Shown: positions 20,417-30,079 of the stretch, in pieces
How the letters are laid out: each line of letters opens with the position of its first letter
How positions within the stretch are numbered: the first letter of the stretch is position 1
Assembly: GCA_025356435.1 (NCBI GenBank)
Contig: JANXSY010000002.1
Coordinates: forward strand, 1 to 53,854
Direction of reading: 5' to 3'
Length of the DNA: 53,854 nucleotides
DNA from: Isosphaeraceae bacterium
GTDB lineage: Bacteria; Planctomycetota; Planctomycetia; Isosphaerales; Isosphaeraceae
Notes under the pieces: generated by a model
What the model saw: only the letters and a program-made list of their open reading frames with translations
Database searches by the model: none
Told to the model about the DNA's origin: nothing
Program-made: the position numbers and the translations under genes

Positions 20417-20989
20417 TTAACTTTCGTTCGCTATCGCGCGGCAGAGCTTGCGAAATGTGGGACGGAGCGACTTTTCCAGATGCTTCGCGAATTCTCCGGT
20501 AAATCGATGGCGGCGGATCAACCCGATGACGTCCGCCAGATCTTGGGCGCGGAGTAGATTTGCCGACCCGCTCCTCAGTTTCATCTCGATCAAGTCCGCC
20601 AGCGAGACCGTCGCAATTCCGTCGATTTCGACCCGATTTCTAGGGGTTGAGCCGAGTTGATCGAGCAAAATCAGGTGCACAGGCAAACCATCTCGAACAA
20701 ACTCCTTTCGAACGGCGTCGTGTTCGAAGCCCATCGTTTTCAACAATTTGGCGAGCGGTTCGGCAGTTCCTTCGATGAAAATATCGATGTCGCGAGTTGT
20801 CCGGATGTGACCGTGAAGAACAACGGCGACTCCGCCTATTACAGCACCGGATATCCCGGCCTTTTTCATCGAAGCGGTGAGTTCCCTCGCCGTTTCTAAG
20901 ATTGCGCCGCGACCGTCGAGCAAGAGGATCGCCTCTTCTCGGAGATCGAGTCCGATTGGTGAGGATGCGACCGAAGCCGAGTTGGCCAT
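20417..20989 (-). CDS. nucleotidyltransferase-fold protein between sucC and sucD
   Basis: 190 aa. The core motif [20 protein letters not shown] (about 52-71) is the GG-x-A plus DxD pattern of the DNA polymerase beta-like nucleotidyltransferase superfamily, close to AbiEii/MenA-type toxins and DUF6036-like proteins. A helical C-terminus follows ([22 protein letters not shown]), typical of this group. It begins 8 nt after the sucC stop, so its translation may be coupled; about 100 nt separate it from sucD. No antitoxin partner of the AbiEi type is beside it. Function unknown: it could be a solitary toxin-like gene, or a protein that modifies an RNA or enzyme target. Confidence 0.75.
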   Translation of the reverse strand: MANSASVASSPIGLDLREEAILLLDGRGAILETARELTASMKKAGISGAVIGGVAVVLHGHIRTTRDIDIFIEGTAEPLAKLLKTMGFEHDAVRKEFVRDGLPVHLILLDQLGSTPRNRVEIDGIATVSLADLIEMKLRSGSANLLRAQDLADVIGLIRRHRFTGEFAKHLEKSLRPTFRKLCRAIANES

Positions 20990-20997
20990 GATCGGGC

Positions 20998-22248
20998 TTA
21001 TGCCGCCCCCTTGGCTGCGGCGACGACCTTCTTGGCCGCGTCGGTAAGGCCGTCTGCCGTGATGATCTTGCGGCCGGACTCTGAAAGCAGTTTCTTGCCC
21101 AGTTCGACGTTCGTCCCTTCGAGGCGGACGACAAGTGGGATGTTGAAGTCGATCTCATCATAGGCGGCCAAAAGCGCCGAGGCGATGATGTCACACTTCA
21201 TGATTCCGCCGAAGATGTTGACCAGGACGGCCTTGACGTTCTTCGTGCCGAGTAGGATACGGAACGCTTCAAGGACCTGGTCCTTCTGGGCTCCGCCACC
21301 GACGTCGAGGAAATTCGCCGGCTCACCGCCGTGATATTTGATGAGGTCCATCGTGCTCATCGCCAAGCCCGCCCCGTTGACGAGGCAGGCGATGTCGCCA
21401 TCGAGGCTCACGTAGCTCAGTCCGCTCTTGCCGGCTCGTAGCTCGTTCGGGTCTTCCTCATTCTCGTCGAGAAGGTCAGCGATAGCCTTGTGGCGGAACA
21501 TCGCGTTGTCGTCGAAATTGAGCTTTGCGTCGAGCGCGAGCACGTCACCGTTGTCGGTGACGATCAACGGGTTGATCTCGGCGAGCGAGGCATCAGAGTC
21601 GATAAAAAACTTCACGAAGGCCTTGAAGAGGGCCTCACCCTTCTTGACACTTTCGCCCTTGAGGCCGAGGGCCTTGCTGATCTTCCTCGCCTGGAAGTCG
21701 GCAAGCCCTAGTCCGATGTCAATCGGCTCTTTATGGATCTTCTCAGGTGATTCGCTGGCGACGGTCTCGATCTCGACGCCGCCTTCGGTCGAAGCCATCA
21801 AGACCGGGCACTGGGTCTCCCGGTCGACTGCGACAGCGAGATAAAGTTCACGCGAGATATCGTGTCCGACGGTGACCAGCACCTTACGGATCATTTGGCC
21901 TTCTCGGCCCGTCTGATAGGTCACGAGCGTCTTGCCGAGCAGACTCGCAGCGGCAGACTTCGCTTCGTCCTTGGTACGGACAAGTTGGACACCCTTGGCC
22001 ATACCGTCCAGCCGGGGCTTCATCCCGCTGGCGATTTCGAGCGCCTCGTCTCGATCGGCGTCGGGGCCGATTGCGATCCCCTTACCACGTCCGCCCGCGT
22101 GGACCTGGGCCTTGACTACTATCAGGCCTCCGCCGAGCTTGTCATACGCCGCAGCGGCCTCGTCCGGGGTCGTTACGACGATTCCCGCCGGAACGGCGAC
22201 ACCCGCCGCCTGAAGGAGATCCTTGGCCTGGTATTCGTGAACTTTCAT
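20998..22248 (-). CDS. sucC: succinyl-CoA synthetase beta subunit
   Basis: 416 aa; E. coli SucC is about 388. ATP-grasp N-terminal half: [34 protein letters not shown], then [21 protein letters not shown] for metal binding; C-terminal ligase half: [17 protein letters not shown] and [13 protein letters not shown]. Forms the heterotetramer with SucD. It lies 110 nt after the NYN-domain gene and 8 nt before the nucleotidyltransferase-like gene. Confidence 0.97.
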   Translation of the reverse strand: MKVHEYQAKDLLQAAGVAVPAGIVVTTPDEAAAAYDKLGGGLIVVKAQVHAGGRGKGIAIGPDADRDEALEIASGMKPRLDGMAKGVQLVRTKDEAKSAAASLLGKTLVTYQTGREGQMIRKVLVTVGHDISRELYLAVAVDRETQCPVLMASTEGGVEIETVASESPEKIHKEPIDIGLGLADFQARKISKALGLKGESVKKGEALFKAFVKFFIDSDASLAEINPLIVTDNGDVLALDAKLNFDDNAMFRHKAIADLLDENEEDPNELRAGKSGLSYVSLDGDIACLVNGAGLAMSTMDLIKYHGGEPANFLDVGGGAQKDQVLEAFRILLGTKNVKAVLVNIFGGIMKCDIIASALLAAYDEIDFNIPLVVRLEGTNVELGKKLLSESGRKIITADGLTDAAKKVVAAAKGAA

Positions 22249-22358
22249 GGCAGCAGACTCGGCCTCGGCTGGGGGTCGCGACGCGGGTCGTCTCGATGCT
22301 CAACGACGTCAACACGTTCTACCAAACCCGTGCCGTCGGGGCCAGACCCCCGTCACGC

Positions 22359-22970
22359 TCAGCGTCCCTCGCCGAATTCTCGCTCGATCTCGCGTTCGAT
22401 TTTTTCGATCTCTTCGTCGGAGGGGAACATCGGGTCGCGTTGAAACGCCGCCTTCAACTCTCCCGAACGCTCAACTTCTCCGAACTCGCGTACCCAATAG
22501 TCCGTTTCGGCCTGGCTGACGGAGGAGGGCTTCTCGGGTGCCGAGGCTTTCGACTCCTCGGCACGCTTCTGCTCAGCCTGCCCGAGCTTTGTGAGGAAGT
22601 CGTCGGCCGTCACGCTGGCGGCCTTCCTCCTGCGGGCGGACGTACGAACTTGATTATCCGACGAGATCACGGTGAGCCGTTTTGGATCGGAATGTTCCCG
22701 GATCAACTCGGCAATCCGCTCGTCGGCAGTCGGGTTATCAACGGCGAAGAAAACCGTAATTCCCTTATGACGAATTTGAGAAGGCAGTCCTTCAAAGAGT
22801 TTCTTCGCGTCAAAAACGACAGTGGTAAGATGCGACTCCACCGGGCCGAGTTTGGAGGCGAGGTCATTCAAGAACCTCGTCCGTATCAGTCGGAACCCAT
22901 CGGGACCGAACCGCTTGCCGAGCAGGCCGGCGGCGAACATCACATTATAACCGTCGATTAGAGTGCGCAT
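22359..22970 (-). CDS. NYN-domain (YacP/Rae1-like) ribonuclease-type protein
   Basis: 203 aa. The N-terminal 150 residues have the NYN/PIN-like fold: LIDGYNVM (Asp6), TVVFDAKK, FAVDNPTADERIAELI and VISSDNQVRTSARRR, matching YacP/Rae1 proteins that cut mRNA on the ribosome or bind RNA. The acidic residues expected at the active site are all present (D6, D54-region, D78 and D100-region by eye). The C-terminal 50 residues are charged and helical. It lies 80 nt after pyrC, in the same direction; a functional tie to pyrimidine synthesis is not evident. Confidence 0.75.
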   Translation of the reverse strand: MRTLIDGYNVMFAAGLLGKRFGPDGFRLIRTRFLNDLASKLGPVESHLTTVVFDAKKLFEGLPSQIRHKGITVFFAVDNPTADERIAELIREHSDPKRLTVISSDNQVRTSARRRKAASVTADDFLTKLGQAEQKRAEESKASAPEKPSSVSQAETDYWVREFGEVERSGELKAAFQRDPMFPSDEEIEKIEREIEREFGEGR

Positions 22971-23049
22971 GTGGATCGCTGGACGACTACGGTGGAAGAT
23001 TAATCTTAGTCTATCTTATTCCCCGTCCGAGTATTCGGCAAATGTCGTG

Positions 23050-24339
23050 TCAGTTGGTGCTCGACGGATTTAACTCGTAACGAACTTCGCCCGCCACGAT
23101 GGCCATCACTGCACGACCTCTCACTTTCCAACCGCCATAAGGGGTGTTGCGGCTCTTCGAGTAGAACTTCGAGGCGTCGATCGTCCACTCCATCGCGGGA
23201 TCGATCAGAGTCACGTCGGCATCCGCCCCTGGCTTGAGCGTGCCCTTAGGGATGCCTAATAACTGCGCTGGGGCTACGGTGAGCATGCGGATCACTTCGG
23301 GCCATGTGAGATGGCCAGGCTCGATGAGCCCGAAGACGGAAATCGGCAGGAGAGTTTCCAGCCCAACGATCCCGAACGGGGCCTGGTCGAGTTCGCGGGC
23401 TTTCTTCTCGGGGGCGTGGGGGGCATGGTCGGTTGCGAGCAGTTCGATCGTGCCGTCACGCAGGCCGCCGATCACGGCCTGGATGTCGGCCTTTGTCCTG
23501 AGCGGGGGATTCATCTTGAAGTTGGAGTCGAAGGAGCGGAGCGACTCGTCCGTCAGCGTGAAGTGGTGCGGACAGGCTTCGGCCGTCACGCCGATTCCCC
23601 GACGCTTGCCTTCGCGGACCAACTCGACCGACCTCTCGGTTGATAAATGCTGGATATGAACCCGACCACCTGTGATCTCAGCCAGTCGGATGTCGCGGGC
23701 GACCATGATATCTTCCGCCGCGCCCGGCATTCCCCCCAGCCCCAGCTTCACCGATTCGAACCCTTCATTCATTACCCCACCGACCGTCAGTTCAGGCACC
23801 TGGCAATGCTGCATGATAACTCGATCGAACATCTTGGCGTACTGAAGTGCCTTACGCATCAGCGAAGCGGAGGCGACCGGGGCTCCATCGTCGGTGAAGG
23901 CTACGGCACCGCCATCGATCAGCCGGCCGAGTTCGGCCAACTCTTCGCCCTTCCGCCCTTTGCTCACCGCCCCGACGGGGTAGACGTTGGCCTTCCGTGC
24001 GCGTTGGGCCTGACGGATGACGAACTCGGCCGCTGCCTGATTATCAATGGCAGGGATCGTGTTGGGCATGCACGCGACCGAGGTACAGCCGCCGGCGAGC
24101 GCCGACATGGCACCGGTAGCGATCGTCTCGTCTTCCTCGTTGCCAGGCTCGCGGAGATGCACATGGACGTCGATCAGGCCTGGCGCGACGATCAACCCCG
24201 TGGCGTCAATGGTGCGATCCGGAGTCCCGCCGTACGAGCCGATTGCGAGGATACGTCCCCGACCGATCCAGACGTCGGTCACGCCGTCGAGGCCCTGGCT
24301 TGGGTCGATCACGCGCCCGCCGGTGATCCGGATCGTCAT
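23050..24339 (-). CDS. pyrC: dihydroorotase
   Basis: 429 aa from ATG 24339, which shares its A with the pyrB stop (TGATG), so translation is coupled. Amidohydrolase fold: DVHVHLREPG (metal HxH plus substrate Arg), QHCQVPELT, VHIQHLSTE, and TDHAPHAPEKK with the catalytic Asp. Cyclises carbamoyl aspartate to dihydroorotate. Length and motifs match type I bacterial dihydroorotases that pair with PyrB. Confidence 0.96.
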   Translation of the reverse strand: MTIRITGGRVIDPSQGLDGVTDVWIGRGRILAIGSYGGTPDRTIDATGLIVAPGLIDVHVHLREPGNEEDETIATGAMSALAGGCTSVACMPNTIPAIDNQAAAEFVIRQAQRARKANVYPVGAVSKGRKGEELAELGRLIDGGAVAFTDDGAPVASASLMRKALQYAKMFDRVIMQHCQVPELTVGGVMNEGFESVKLGLGGMPGAAEDIMVARDIRLAEITGGRVHIQHLSTERSVELVREGKRRGIGVTAEACPHHFTLTDESLRSFDSNFKMNPPLRTKADIQAVIGGLRDGTIELLATDHAPHAPEKKARELDQAPFGIVGLETLLPISVFGLIEPGHLTWPEVIRMLTVAPAQLLGIPKGTLKPGADADVTLIDPAMEWTIDASKFYSKSRNTPYGGWKVRGRAVMAIVAGEVRYELNPSSTN

Positions 24340-25325
24340 CAAGAGAAAGACTCCGACAGAGGTGAGGGCGCGTCTTTACGGCCGGAGACCAGATAAAGCA
24401 CTGCCATTCGGACAGCCAGCCCGTTGGCCACTTGGTCGAGAATCGCTGAGTTCGGTCCGTCAGCGACTTCGGGGGTTAGCTCGACACCGCGATTGATTGG
24501 ACCGGGCGCAAGCAGGAGTAGGTCAGGCCGGGCCAGTTCGACACGACGTTGGTTCATCCCGTAGAAGTGCGAATACTCGGCAATCGACGGGAATGAACCG
24601 CCGGCCGCCCGCTCGAATTGGATTCGCAACACGTTGACGACATCGCAGCGAGGCAAGACTTCGTCGAGGTGATAGGCGACTTCGCAGCCGAGCCCTTCGA
24701 GACTTCTGGGCACGAGCGTCGGTGGGCCGCAGAGGATGACCTTCGCCCCCAGCTTCGTCAGGCCCCAGATGTTCGAGCGAGCGACCCGAGAGTGGCTAAT
24801 GTCGCCGACCAATGCCACCGTCAACCCCGCGATCGTCCCCTTCTTCTTGCGGATCGTCATCAGGTCGAGCAATCCTTGGGTCGGATGCTCGTGGGAACCG
24901 TCGCCGGCATTGATGATTGACGCCTCGACGTGACGTGATAGCAAGTGCGGGGCACCCGGTGTCGGGTGGCGGACGACCATGACGTCGGCACCCATCGCCT
25001 CGATATTCTTAGCGGTGTCGATGAAGGTCTCGCCCTTAGACAGGCTAGAGACACTCGCAGTGAAGTCCTGCGTATCGGCCGAGAGTCGCTTGGCGGCGAG
25101 GCTGAAGCTTGTCCGGGTCCGGGTCGAGTTTTCAAAGAAGAGATTGAAAACAATCTTGCCGGTGAGAGCGGGAACCTTCTTGCGGTCGCGCCTCGAGATC
25201 TCGGAGAACGAATCCGCCGTGTCGAGGATCGCGACGATCTCTTCTTTCGAGAGGTCTTCGAGTCCGAGCAGATGTTTACGGGTCCAGCGGACGGCCGTCA
25301 GGGTGGGAGAGGGCGGCAATTTCAT
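24339..25325 (-). CDS. pyrB: aspartate carbamoyltransferase catalytic subunit
   Basis: 328 aa. [18 protein letters not shown] (carbamoyl-phosphate loop), [37 protein letters not shown] and [12 protein letters not shown] are all present. Joins carbamoyl phosphate and aspartate, the committed step of pyrimidine synthesis. Starts inside the pyrR stop as ATGA and ends inside the pyrC start as TGATG: a compact pyrR-pyrB-pyrC operon. No pyrI regulatory subunit is seen, as expected for this class. Confidence 0.97.
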   Translation of the reverse strand: MKLPPSPTLTAVRWTRKHLLGLEDLSKEEIVAILDTADSFSEISRRDRKKVPALTGKIVFNLFFENSTRTRTSFSLAAKRLSADTQDFTASVSSLSKGETFIDTAKNIEAMGADVMVVRHPTPGAPHLLSRHVEASIINAGDGSHEHPTQGLLDLMTIRKKKGTIAGLTVALVGDISHSRVARSNIWGLTKLGAKVILCGPPTLVPRSLEGLGCEVAYHLDEVLPRCDVVNVLRIQFERAAGGSFPSIAEYSHFYGMNQRRVELARPDLLLLAPGPINRGVELTPEVADGPNSAILDQVANGLAVRMAVLYLVSGRKDAPSPLSESFS

Positions 25326-25885
25326 GCGCTCCGGGGTTGATGACCTGGGGAGCGGACGAGGACGATCTGGTCGATTGGGTCAACGGGAGTCACCTGGACC
25401 CTGACCCGATCGGTCCGTGCCGTCCGGACGACCATCCCAACGAAATCGGCCTGGATTGGCAATTCGCGATGTCCTCGGTCGATGACCGTCAACAATCTGA
25501 CGCGAGCGGGGCGACCGAGGTCACACACGACGTTGAGGGCGGCACGTGTGGTCCGACCCGTGTAGAGGACGTCGTCGACAAGAATGATCTGCGCATCGTC
25601 GACATCGAAATCGATTTCGGTTCCGCGGAGGACTGGCCAGCGTTGCGCGGTGTCGAGGTCATCCCGGTAAAGCGTGATATCGATTGCCCCGACGGGCACT
25701 TCGCGGCCTAGCGATTCGCCCAAGCGTACAGCGAGACGCTCGGCGATTGGTACGCCTCGGGAACGGACGCCCACCAGCCGCAGCGGGGCCTCCTGGCCGC
25801 AGGCGTCGAGGATATCGCGGGCGAGTCGGGTCAGGATCAGATCGAGGCCCTCGGCTTCGCAGAGAGTCTCTTCAAATGGGCTCAT
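25322..25885 (-). CDS. pyrR: PyrR, uracil phosphoribosyltransferase/pyr operon regulator
   Basis: 187 aa. Phosphoribosyltransferase fold with the PRPP loop [18 protein letters not shown] (about 98-115) and [13 protein letters not shown] near the N-terminus, as in PyrR. In many bacteria PyrR binds pyr mRNA and causes termination when UMP is high; it also has UPRTase activity. It leads the operon here and overlaps pyrB by ATGA. A leader terminator/antiterminator was not convincingly seen upstream, so control in this organism is uncertain. Confidence 0.93.
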   Translation of the reverse strand: MSPFEETLCEAEGLDLILTRLARDILDACGQEAPLRLVGVRSRGVPIAERLAVRLGESLGREVPVGAIDITLYRDDLDTAQRWPVLRGTEIDFDVDDAQIILVDDVLYTGRTTRAALNVVCDLGRPARVRLLTVIDRGHRELPIQADFVGMVVRTARTDRVRVQVTPVDPIDQIVLVRSPGHQPRSA

Positions 25886-26087
25886 CGGGCGTTATGGCCT
25901 CTCGATCGGTCCCGACGTGGCACTCTTTCCGTCAATCATGCTCCGCTCGGGCCGCTCGGATCGTAGCAACCCCCATCGCCAGTCGCAAGCCAGGCCGTGA
26001 AGGGCCGACTTCCCGGATTCGGTCGAAGTGCGTACATTAAGTCGAATTCACGATCTCGAAGCAGGCCGGCCGGAGGTGCCCCGCGCG

Positions 26088-27029
26088 ATGCAGATTATTC
26101 TGGCGAACCCCCGAGGCTTCTGCGCGGGGGTCAACATGGCGATCGAGAGCCTGGAACGGTCGCTCGATCTGTTCGGCTCGCCACTGTTCGTCTATCACGA
26201 GATCGTCCACAACAAATATGTCGTCGAGCGCTTCAAAGCTCGCGGAGTCGTCTTCGTTGAGTCGATTTCCGAGGTGCCCGAAGGTGCCCCCCTTCTCTAT
26301 TCGGCCCACGGAGTTTCGCCGCAGATCCGTGAGGAGTCGAAGCGACGAAAGCTACGCGCGATCGACGCGACGTGCCCGCTCGTCACCAAAGTCCATCTAG
26401 AAGCCGTCAAATACGCGAAGGAAGGCTACACGATCATCCTCATTGGCCACGAAGGTCATGACGAAGTGATCGGGACGATGGGAGAAGCCCCCGAGCGAAT
26501 GATCCTCGTCGAGACGGCCGAAGATGTGGCAAACCTCACAATCAACCCCGAAAAAATGGCCTATCTGACCCAGACGACCTTGAGCGTCGACGACGCCAAC
26601 GTCGTCATCGCAGCGCTTCGCGATAAGTTCCCCCAGATTGCGAACCCACCCAAGGATGACATCTGTTACGCCACGCAGAATCGGCAGGAGGCCGTCCGCG
26701 AACTGGCCAGACGGGCCGACCTTGTGATCGTCCTCGGCAGCCAGAATAGCTCCAATAGCAAGAGATTGGCCGAAATCGCCGGCTCCCTCGGCCCGCATGC
26801 CCACCTCATCGACGGCGTGACCGAGATCCGGTCCGAGTGGTTCGATGGAGTGGAGAACGTCCTCATCACTGCCGGTGCCAGTGCCCCGGAGGATGTGGTG
26901 CAGGAGTGTATCGAATACATCCAGCACCAATATGGTGCCTCAATCGTGGAAGAATGGGTACGGGAGGAGAACGTCCAATTCCCGCTGCCCCGATCGCTTC
27001 GTGAACTCTTGCCCGTGGTCAATCTTTAA
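26088..27029 (+). CDS. ispH: 4-hydroxy-3-methylbut-2-enyl diphosphate reductase
   Basis: 313 aa from ATG 26088 (MQIILANPRGFCAGV, the usual IspH start); the frame goes back to 26028 but those 20 residues are not family-like. The three cluster cysteines are present: RGFCAGV, DATCPLVTKVH and DDICYATQNRQ. Also VLGSQNSSNSKRL and GVENVLITAGASAPE. Last enzyme of the non-mevalonate isoprenoid pathway, carrying an iron-sulfur cluster. It is divergent from pyrR and convergent with a membrane protein gene. Confidence 0.97.
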   Translation: MQIILANPRGFCAGVNMAIESLERSLDLFGSPLFVYHEIVHNKYVVERFKARGVVFVESISEVPEGAPLLYSAHGVSPQIREESKRRKLRAIDATCPLVTKVHLEAVKYAKEGYTIILIGHEGHDEVIGTMGEAPERMILVETAEDVANLTINPEKMAYLTQTTLSVDDANVVIAALRDKFPQIANPPKDDICYATQNRQEAVRELARRADLVIVLGSQNSSNSKRLAEIAGSLGPHAHLIDGVTEIRSEWFDGVENVLITAGASAPEDVVQECIEYIQHQYGASIVEEWVREENVQFPLPRSLRELLPVVNL

Positions 27030-27056
27030 GACGAGAACGGCGTCAGGCTTCTCGTC
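27030..27056. terminator. possible bidirectional terminator hairpin
   Basis: GACGAGAA (27030-27037) and TTCTCGTC (27049-27056) form an 8-bp stem between the convergent ispH and membrane-protein genes. No T run on either side, so this is only a candidate. Confidence 0.35.
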
Positions 27057-27795
27057 CCCACGGGTCAACCTGCTTGTCTTCCTGCGCCATTTCGCGAAGA
27101 GCCTTACTGGCCGAACGCCCCGCACGGAGGCAAAGCAGGCTGGCCTGGACGAGGCAGATCGAAACCATGAGCCAGCTTCCAAGCTCGAAGAGCATCATCT
27201 GCCTGGTCCAAGGACGCTGACGGAGCGGCCATCCCCTCGACCATTCGATCTGTTCCAGGAAGAAGAAGAACCAAAGCACCGCGCCAGTCATCGCGGTCCC
27301 GCATGCCGCCTTTGCGAAGTCATTCGACTTTACGTCGCCGACATGCTGGGCGAAATCGCCGGCGAGCCCCGGGATGAGGCTGAACTTCGCCCAGACGAGA
27401 GTCATATAGAGACCGTGCCGCACTGCGTCGTGGCCGGCGGGGTTGTTTGACAAGCCCAGGGCGATGCCGTTATCAAGAGCCCAGAGGATGATGTCGGCCA
27501 AGCTGAAAAGTATGAGTAGTCCGGTGCGTCTCCGCCATCCCGCGTCGGTAAAAGCTGCACAGAGGAAGATCGACGCGACGAACCGCGTCCAGACCCGAAA
27601 CGTCGCGAAGTGAAAGGCGAAATGATCGATCCCGAGGATCTTCCCCACATCGGGGTTTTTGCCATTCAGAAGGAGATATAACATCCCCACCGACACGAGG
27701 CTCGAAAGCACGAGCGAAAAGGCATAAATCGAGAAACCGATTCCGCACATGCGGTAGCTGCGACGTTGGGCTTCTCGCTGTAATTCCTGATCCAT
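27043..27795 (-). CDS. hypothetical multi-pass membrane protein
   Basis: 250 aa. Four to five hydrophobic helices are visible (FSIYAFSLVLSSLVSVGMLY, VASIFLCAAFTDAG, TGLLILFSLADIILWAL, GTAMTGAVLWFFFFLEQI and GSWLMVSICLVQASLLCL), with charged N- and C-terminal tails facing the cytoplasm. No transporter, kinase or enzyme motif was recognised. It stands alone between convergent ispH and the next small gene. Codon pattern is like its neighbours. Function unknown. Confidence 0.65.
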   Translation of the reverse strand: MDQELQREAQRRSYRMCGIGFSIYAFSLVLSSLVSVGMLYLLLNGKNPDVGKILGIDHFAFHFATFRVWTRFVASIFLCAAFTDAGWRRRTGLLILFSLADIILWALDNGIALGLSNNPAGHDAVRHGLYMTLVWAKFSLIPGLAGDFAQHVGDVKSNDFAKAACGTAMTGAVLWFFFFLEQIEWSRGWPLRQRPWTRQMMLFELGSWLMVSICLVQASLLCLRAGRSASKALREMAQEDKQVDPWGREA

Positions 27796-27915
27796 AAATC
27801 ATACAACCCAAGAAGTCACGCCATGACGGCGAGTCGATCGTTGAACGTATTTATCGTATCCGGGAGAACGACGTCAGCCAAGCGTCTTCACAAACCCCAG
27901 CCGTTGCACCGTCTA

Positions 27916-28317
27916 TCATCGGGAACGGATCAGCAACGAAATTTCGCCCCATGCCGTGTCGGATTGGCGTGCTTCGTCGAGATCCACCTCCAAGACCAGC
28001 CCGTTCCTCGGCAGGAGCGACTCCAGTAATTCGACGGACCAGTAGTTCGATTGATCCGTCTCTCGGACGACGGACCGTCCGTTAAGCCAGCCTGCCAGCA
28101 ACCCGCGGATTTGCGATAACTCCAGCGTCACACGTTCAATCCGAAGATCAATGGGCGGCTTGCCGAACTGACGGATTAGCTCGATTCTCCCGGGCAGGTC
28201 GTCGGGCCATTTGCAGGGCAAGTCGACTCGACGTACGACTTCCGTCCCTTCGACGGGATCGCCCTCGCGGAAATGGCATTGCCAAGCTCCTCGTAATCGG
28301 ATTCGGTGCTCGGACAT
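27916..28317 (-). CDS. hypothetical protein, galactose-binding-like beta fold
   Basis: 133 aa from ATG 28317 (MSEHRIRLRGAWQC); the frame extends 18 codons further upstream. The sequence alternates short beta segments: IRLRGAWQC, VRRVDLPCKWPD, RIELIRQFGKPP, RVTLELSQIRGL, GWLNGRSVV and NGLVLEVDLDEA. This order resembles the sugar-binding jelly-roll at the N-terminus of glycoside hydrolase family 2 enzymes, here without a catalytic domain. Planctomycetes are known for such small stand-alone proteins. No signal peptide. Function not assigned. Confidence 0.55.
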   Translation of the reverse strand: MSEHRIRLRGAWQCHFREGDPVEGTEVVRRVDLPCKWPDDLPGRIELIRQFGKPPIDLRIERVTLELSQIRGLLAGWLNGRSVVRETDQSNYWSVELLESLLPRNGLVLEVDLDEARQSDTAWGEISLLIRSR

Positions 28318-28494
28318 AGTCGACTTGATTCCGTGTGCAGGCTCGGACGAGATCGCGTTCGAGAAATGCACGTCGGGGGTTGGCCTACGTTCGCCTAAAG
28401 GATGCCAAATCGAGCGATGGTGGAGGTGGATTCAACGAGGAGAAGTCAGGGAGACCGTCTAAGAATTATCTGAAAATCCGGCACATAAGCGCAA

Positions 28495-28523
28495 TAAAAA
28501 GCCCGGTCTGTTAAACCGGGCCA
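28495..28523 (-). terminator. rho-independent terminator after tRNA-Asn
   Basis: On the minus strand the 7-bp stem GCCCGGT/ACCGGGC (28521-28515 with 28507-28501) is followed by five Ts (28500-28496). It directly follows the tRNA-Asn 3' end. Confidence 0.85.
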
Positions 28524-28526
28524 AAG

Positions 28527-28599
28527 CTCCCCGACTAGGACTCGAACCTAGAACCTAGCGGTTAACAGCCGCTCGCTCTACCAATTGAGCTATCAGGGA
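28527..28599 (-). tRNA. tRNA-Asn (GTT)
   Basis: 73 nt, minus strand. Acceptor TCCCTGA pairs with TCGGGGA, the D arm is GCTCAATTGGTAGAGC, the anticodon loop holds GTT, and the T arm reads GTTCGAGTC. Discriminator G, no encoded CCA. Flanked by a clear promoter upstream and a terminator downstream, so it is its own transcription unit. Confidence 0.95.
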
Positions 28600-28611
28600 A
28601 TCGATCAGGAA

Positions 28612-28640
28612 AATATACCCGGAAGAGGTGACGATTTCAA
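28612..28640 (-). promoter_or_regulatory. sigma-70-like promoter for tRNA-Asn
   Basis: On the minus strand: TTGAAA (28640-28635), 17-nt spacer, TATATT (28617-28612), placing the start of transcription a few bases before the tRNA 5' end at 28599. Confidence 0.7.
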
Positions 28641-28743
28641 GACCGTTTCAGCAGAGAAATGTACGGCATCAACGTGGGTAGAAACCCGTATCGTTCCCTG
28701 ATGGAAGATACAAACTTCCCGCCGCATAGCGCGAGAGTTCCAA

Positions 28744-28908
28744 TCACTCCTTGACGGAGGACTTGGCCGAGTGTTCCCCCATCGCTCGTTCCAAAATACC
28801 AACGATCAGTGCGTTGAGAGAAGCTTTGTCTTCCTTCGCCCAACTCGCAAGCTGCTCGTGCAACACTGGTGGCATGCGGATTTGAAAATGGACCACGGTC
28901 TCTGGCAT
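28744..28908 (-). CDS. ribbon-helix-helix (Arc/HicB-like) DNA-binding protein
   Basis: 54 aa from ATG 28908, preceded by GAGGAG at about 8 nt; the longer frame upstream to 29070 lacks a ribosome site. FQIRMPPVLHEQLASWAKE, then NALIVGILERAM, has the Arc pattern: a beta strand (FQIRMP), a helix, a turn with Ser-Leu-Asn, and a second helix. Proteins like this are transcription factors or antitoxins. No toxin-like gene was seen beside it. It is divergent from the GbsR/MarR gene. Small size limits certainty. Confidence 0.6.
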   Translation of the reverse strand: MPETVVHFQIRMPPVLHEQLASWAKEDKASLNALIVGILERAMGEHSAKSSVKE

Positions 28909-29242
28909 CGTTGGTGCTCCTCGGCACGAAAACAAAAAGTCTGCAAAGCTAGAGTTCATCGAAAATTGGATGTCACGGGAACGATCCGCCACATCCCACG
29001 CGCCAGCCGGTGCTTCGATGGAGAATACCGGAAGTGGACGCATGCAATTTAGCATTTTCTCGGGCCGCAAACAAACAGTTCCCGAGAATACAGTTAACTA
29101 AGAGATTTCCTCGCCGCTCGCTAACCTCCGAAACTGTTGGGACATGCGAAATGTGTCGTACGAACCAAAACCCGGTCGCCCTGTTCGATGCCCCCCATCG
29201 GTTGTTATCCTGAAATTAGCCCAAGAGGATGATGCTTTAGCC
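28909..29242. other. divergent intergenic region between RHH gene and GbsR/MarR gene
   Basis: About 330 nt with no credible gene; the open frames within it read as noise. It should contain promoters for both divergent regulator genes. Nothing else stood out. Confidence 0.35.
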
Positions 29243-29899
29243 ATGACGACGCTTTCTTCCGATGCAGTGGACGAGCCTGACCCGGAGATCGAGCCCCCTT
29301 GTGGCACGATGGCGGTCGAGAACCGCGAATTAATCCGGCCGTTCGTTGAGCATTGGGGCGTCATGGCTCGCGCATGGGGGATCAATGCCTCAATGGGCGA
29401 ACTCTTCGCTCTCCTCTACGTGACAGGCTCAGATTGGACTGCGGAGGCCCTGCGAGAGGCTCTACAGGTCTCGCGGGGTAATGTTAGTATGAACCTTCGC
29501 GAGCTAATCTTGTGGGGAGTCGTGCATAAGGTCCATCGTCACGGCGAACGGCGTGAATTTTATCGCGCTGAGGACGACGTATGGACGCTTTTTCGTCGCA
29601 TCCTCGGCGAGAGGAAACGCCGTGAGCTCGACCCGACACTCCACGTATTACGCAGCTCGGTCGAACAAATTCCTGACGACGTACAGAATCACGACCAAAA
29701 GCGACGGCTCGTCGAACTTCAGCAGTTCTTTGCCCTTATGAATACCCTGGCGAGTCGACTCCTAACGCTCGACTCCAAGGAGATTCAGGACCTTGGCGTC
29801 CTGTTCGGCCTTAACACGGACACGGATGGCCTCGGGCTGTCTAATGTTGATCGAAAAAAGTTTGACCATCCCCTTCCCCCTCCCCCCGTCGGGGTCTAG
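29243..29899 (+). CDS. GbsR/MarR-family transcriptional regulator
   Basis: 218 aa from ATG 29243; the upstream frame to 29144 has little family resemblance. A winged helix-turn-helix occupies about 45-130 (WTAEALREALQVSRGNVSMN, then LILWGVVHKVHRHGERREFY), the GbsR branch of MarR proteins, followed by a long helical dimerisation region. GbsR-type proteins control osmoprotectant genes in Bacillus, but other targets are common and none is visible nearby. The C-terminal tail is Pro-rich. Confidence 0.85.
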   Translation: MTTLSSDAVDEPDPEIEPPCGTMAVENRELIRPFVEHWGVMARAWGINASMGELFALLYVTGSDWTAEALREALQVSRGNVSMNLRELILWGVVHKVHRHGERREFYRAEDDVWTLFRRILGERKRRELDPTLHVLRSSVEQIPDDVQNHDQKRRLVELQQFFALMNTLASRLLTLDSKEIQDLGVLFGLNTDTDGLGLSNVDRKKFDHPLPPPPVGV

Positions 29900-30033
29900 A
29901 ACAGGTTTGTGAGGAGAGCAGTCTCCTTCCACGAACCTTGAGCGATCGGCCCCAGCAGGCGGCTTCCGCACTCTGGGCGGAAGGCGGAGGCAACTCATCT
30001 TGGGGATGGGAGCCTGTTGGGCCGTCTTTTGTG

Positions 30034-30077
30034 AATGAGGGCCTCGCTGAGCCAAATGGCATAGCGAGGCCCTCATT
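30034..30077. terminator. long perfect hairpin, likely bidirectional terminator
   Basis: Two 15-nt arms, AATGAGGGCCTCGCT (30034-30048) and AGCGAGGCCCTCATT (30063-30077), enclose a loop that itself can form GCC/GGC. It sits after the plus-strand GbsR/MarR gene and 2 nt after the stop of a small minus-strand frame. Confidence 0.65.
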
Positions 30078-30079
30078 GT

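Noticed and set aside
25896-25907. GATCGAGAGGCC (minus strand) upstream of pyrR, similar to the PyrR-binding RNA consensus
   Set aside because: It lacks the full consensus by one or two bases and no terminator/antiterminator pair is visible beside it.
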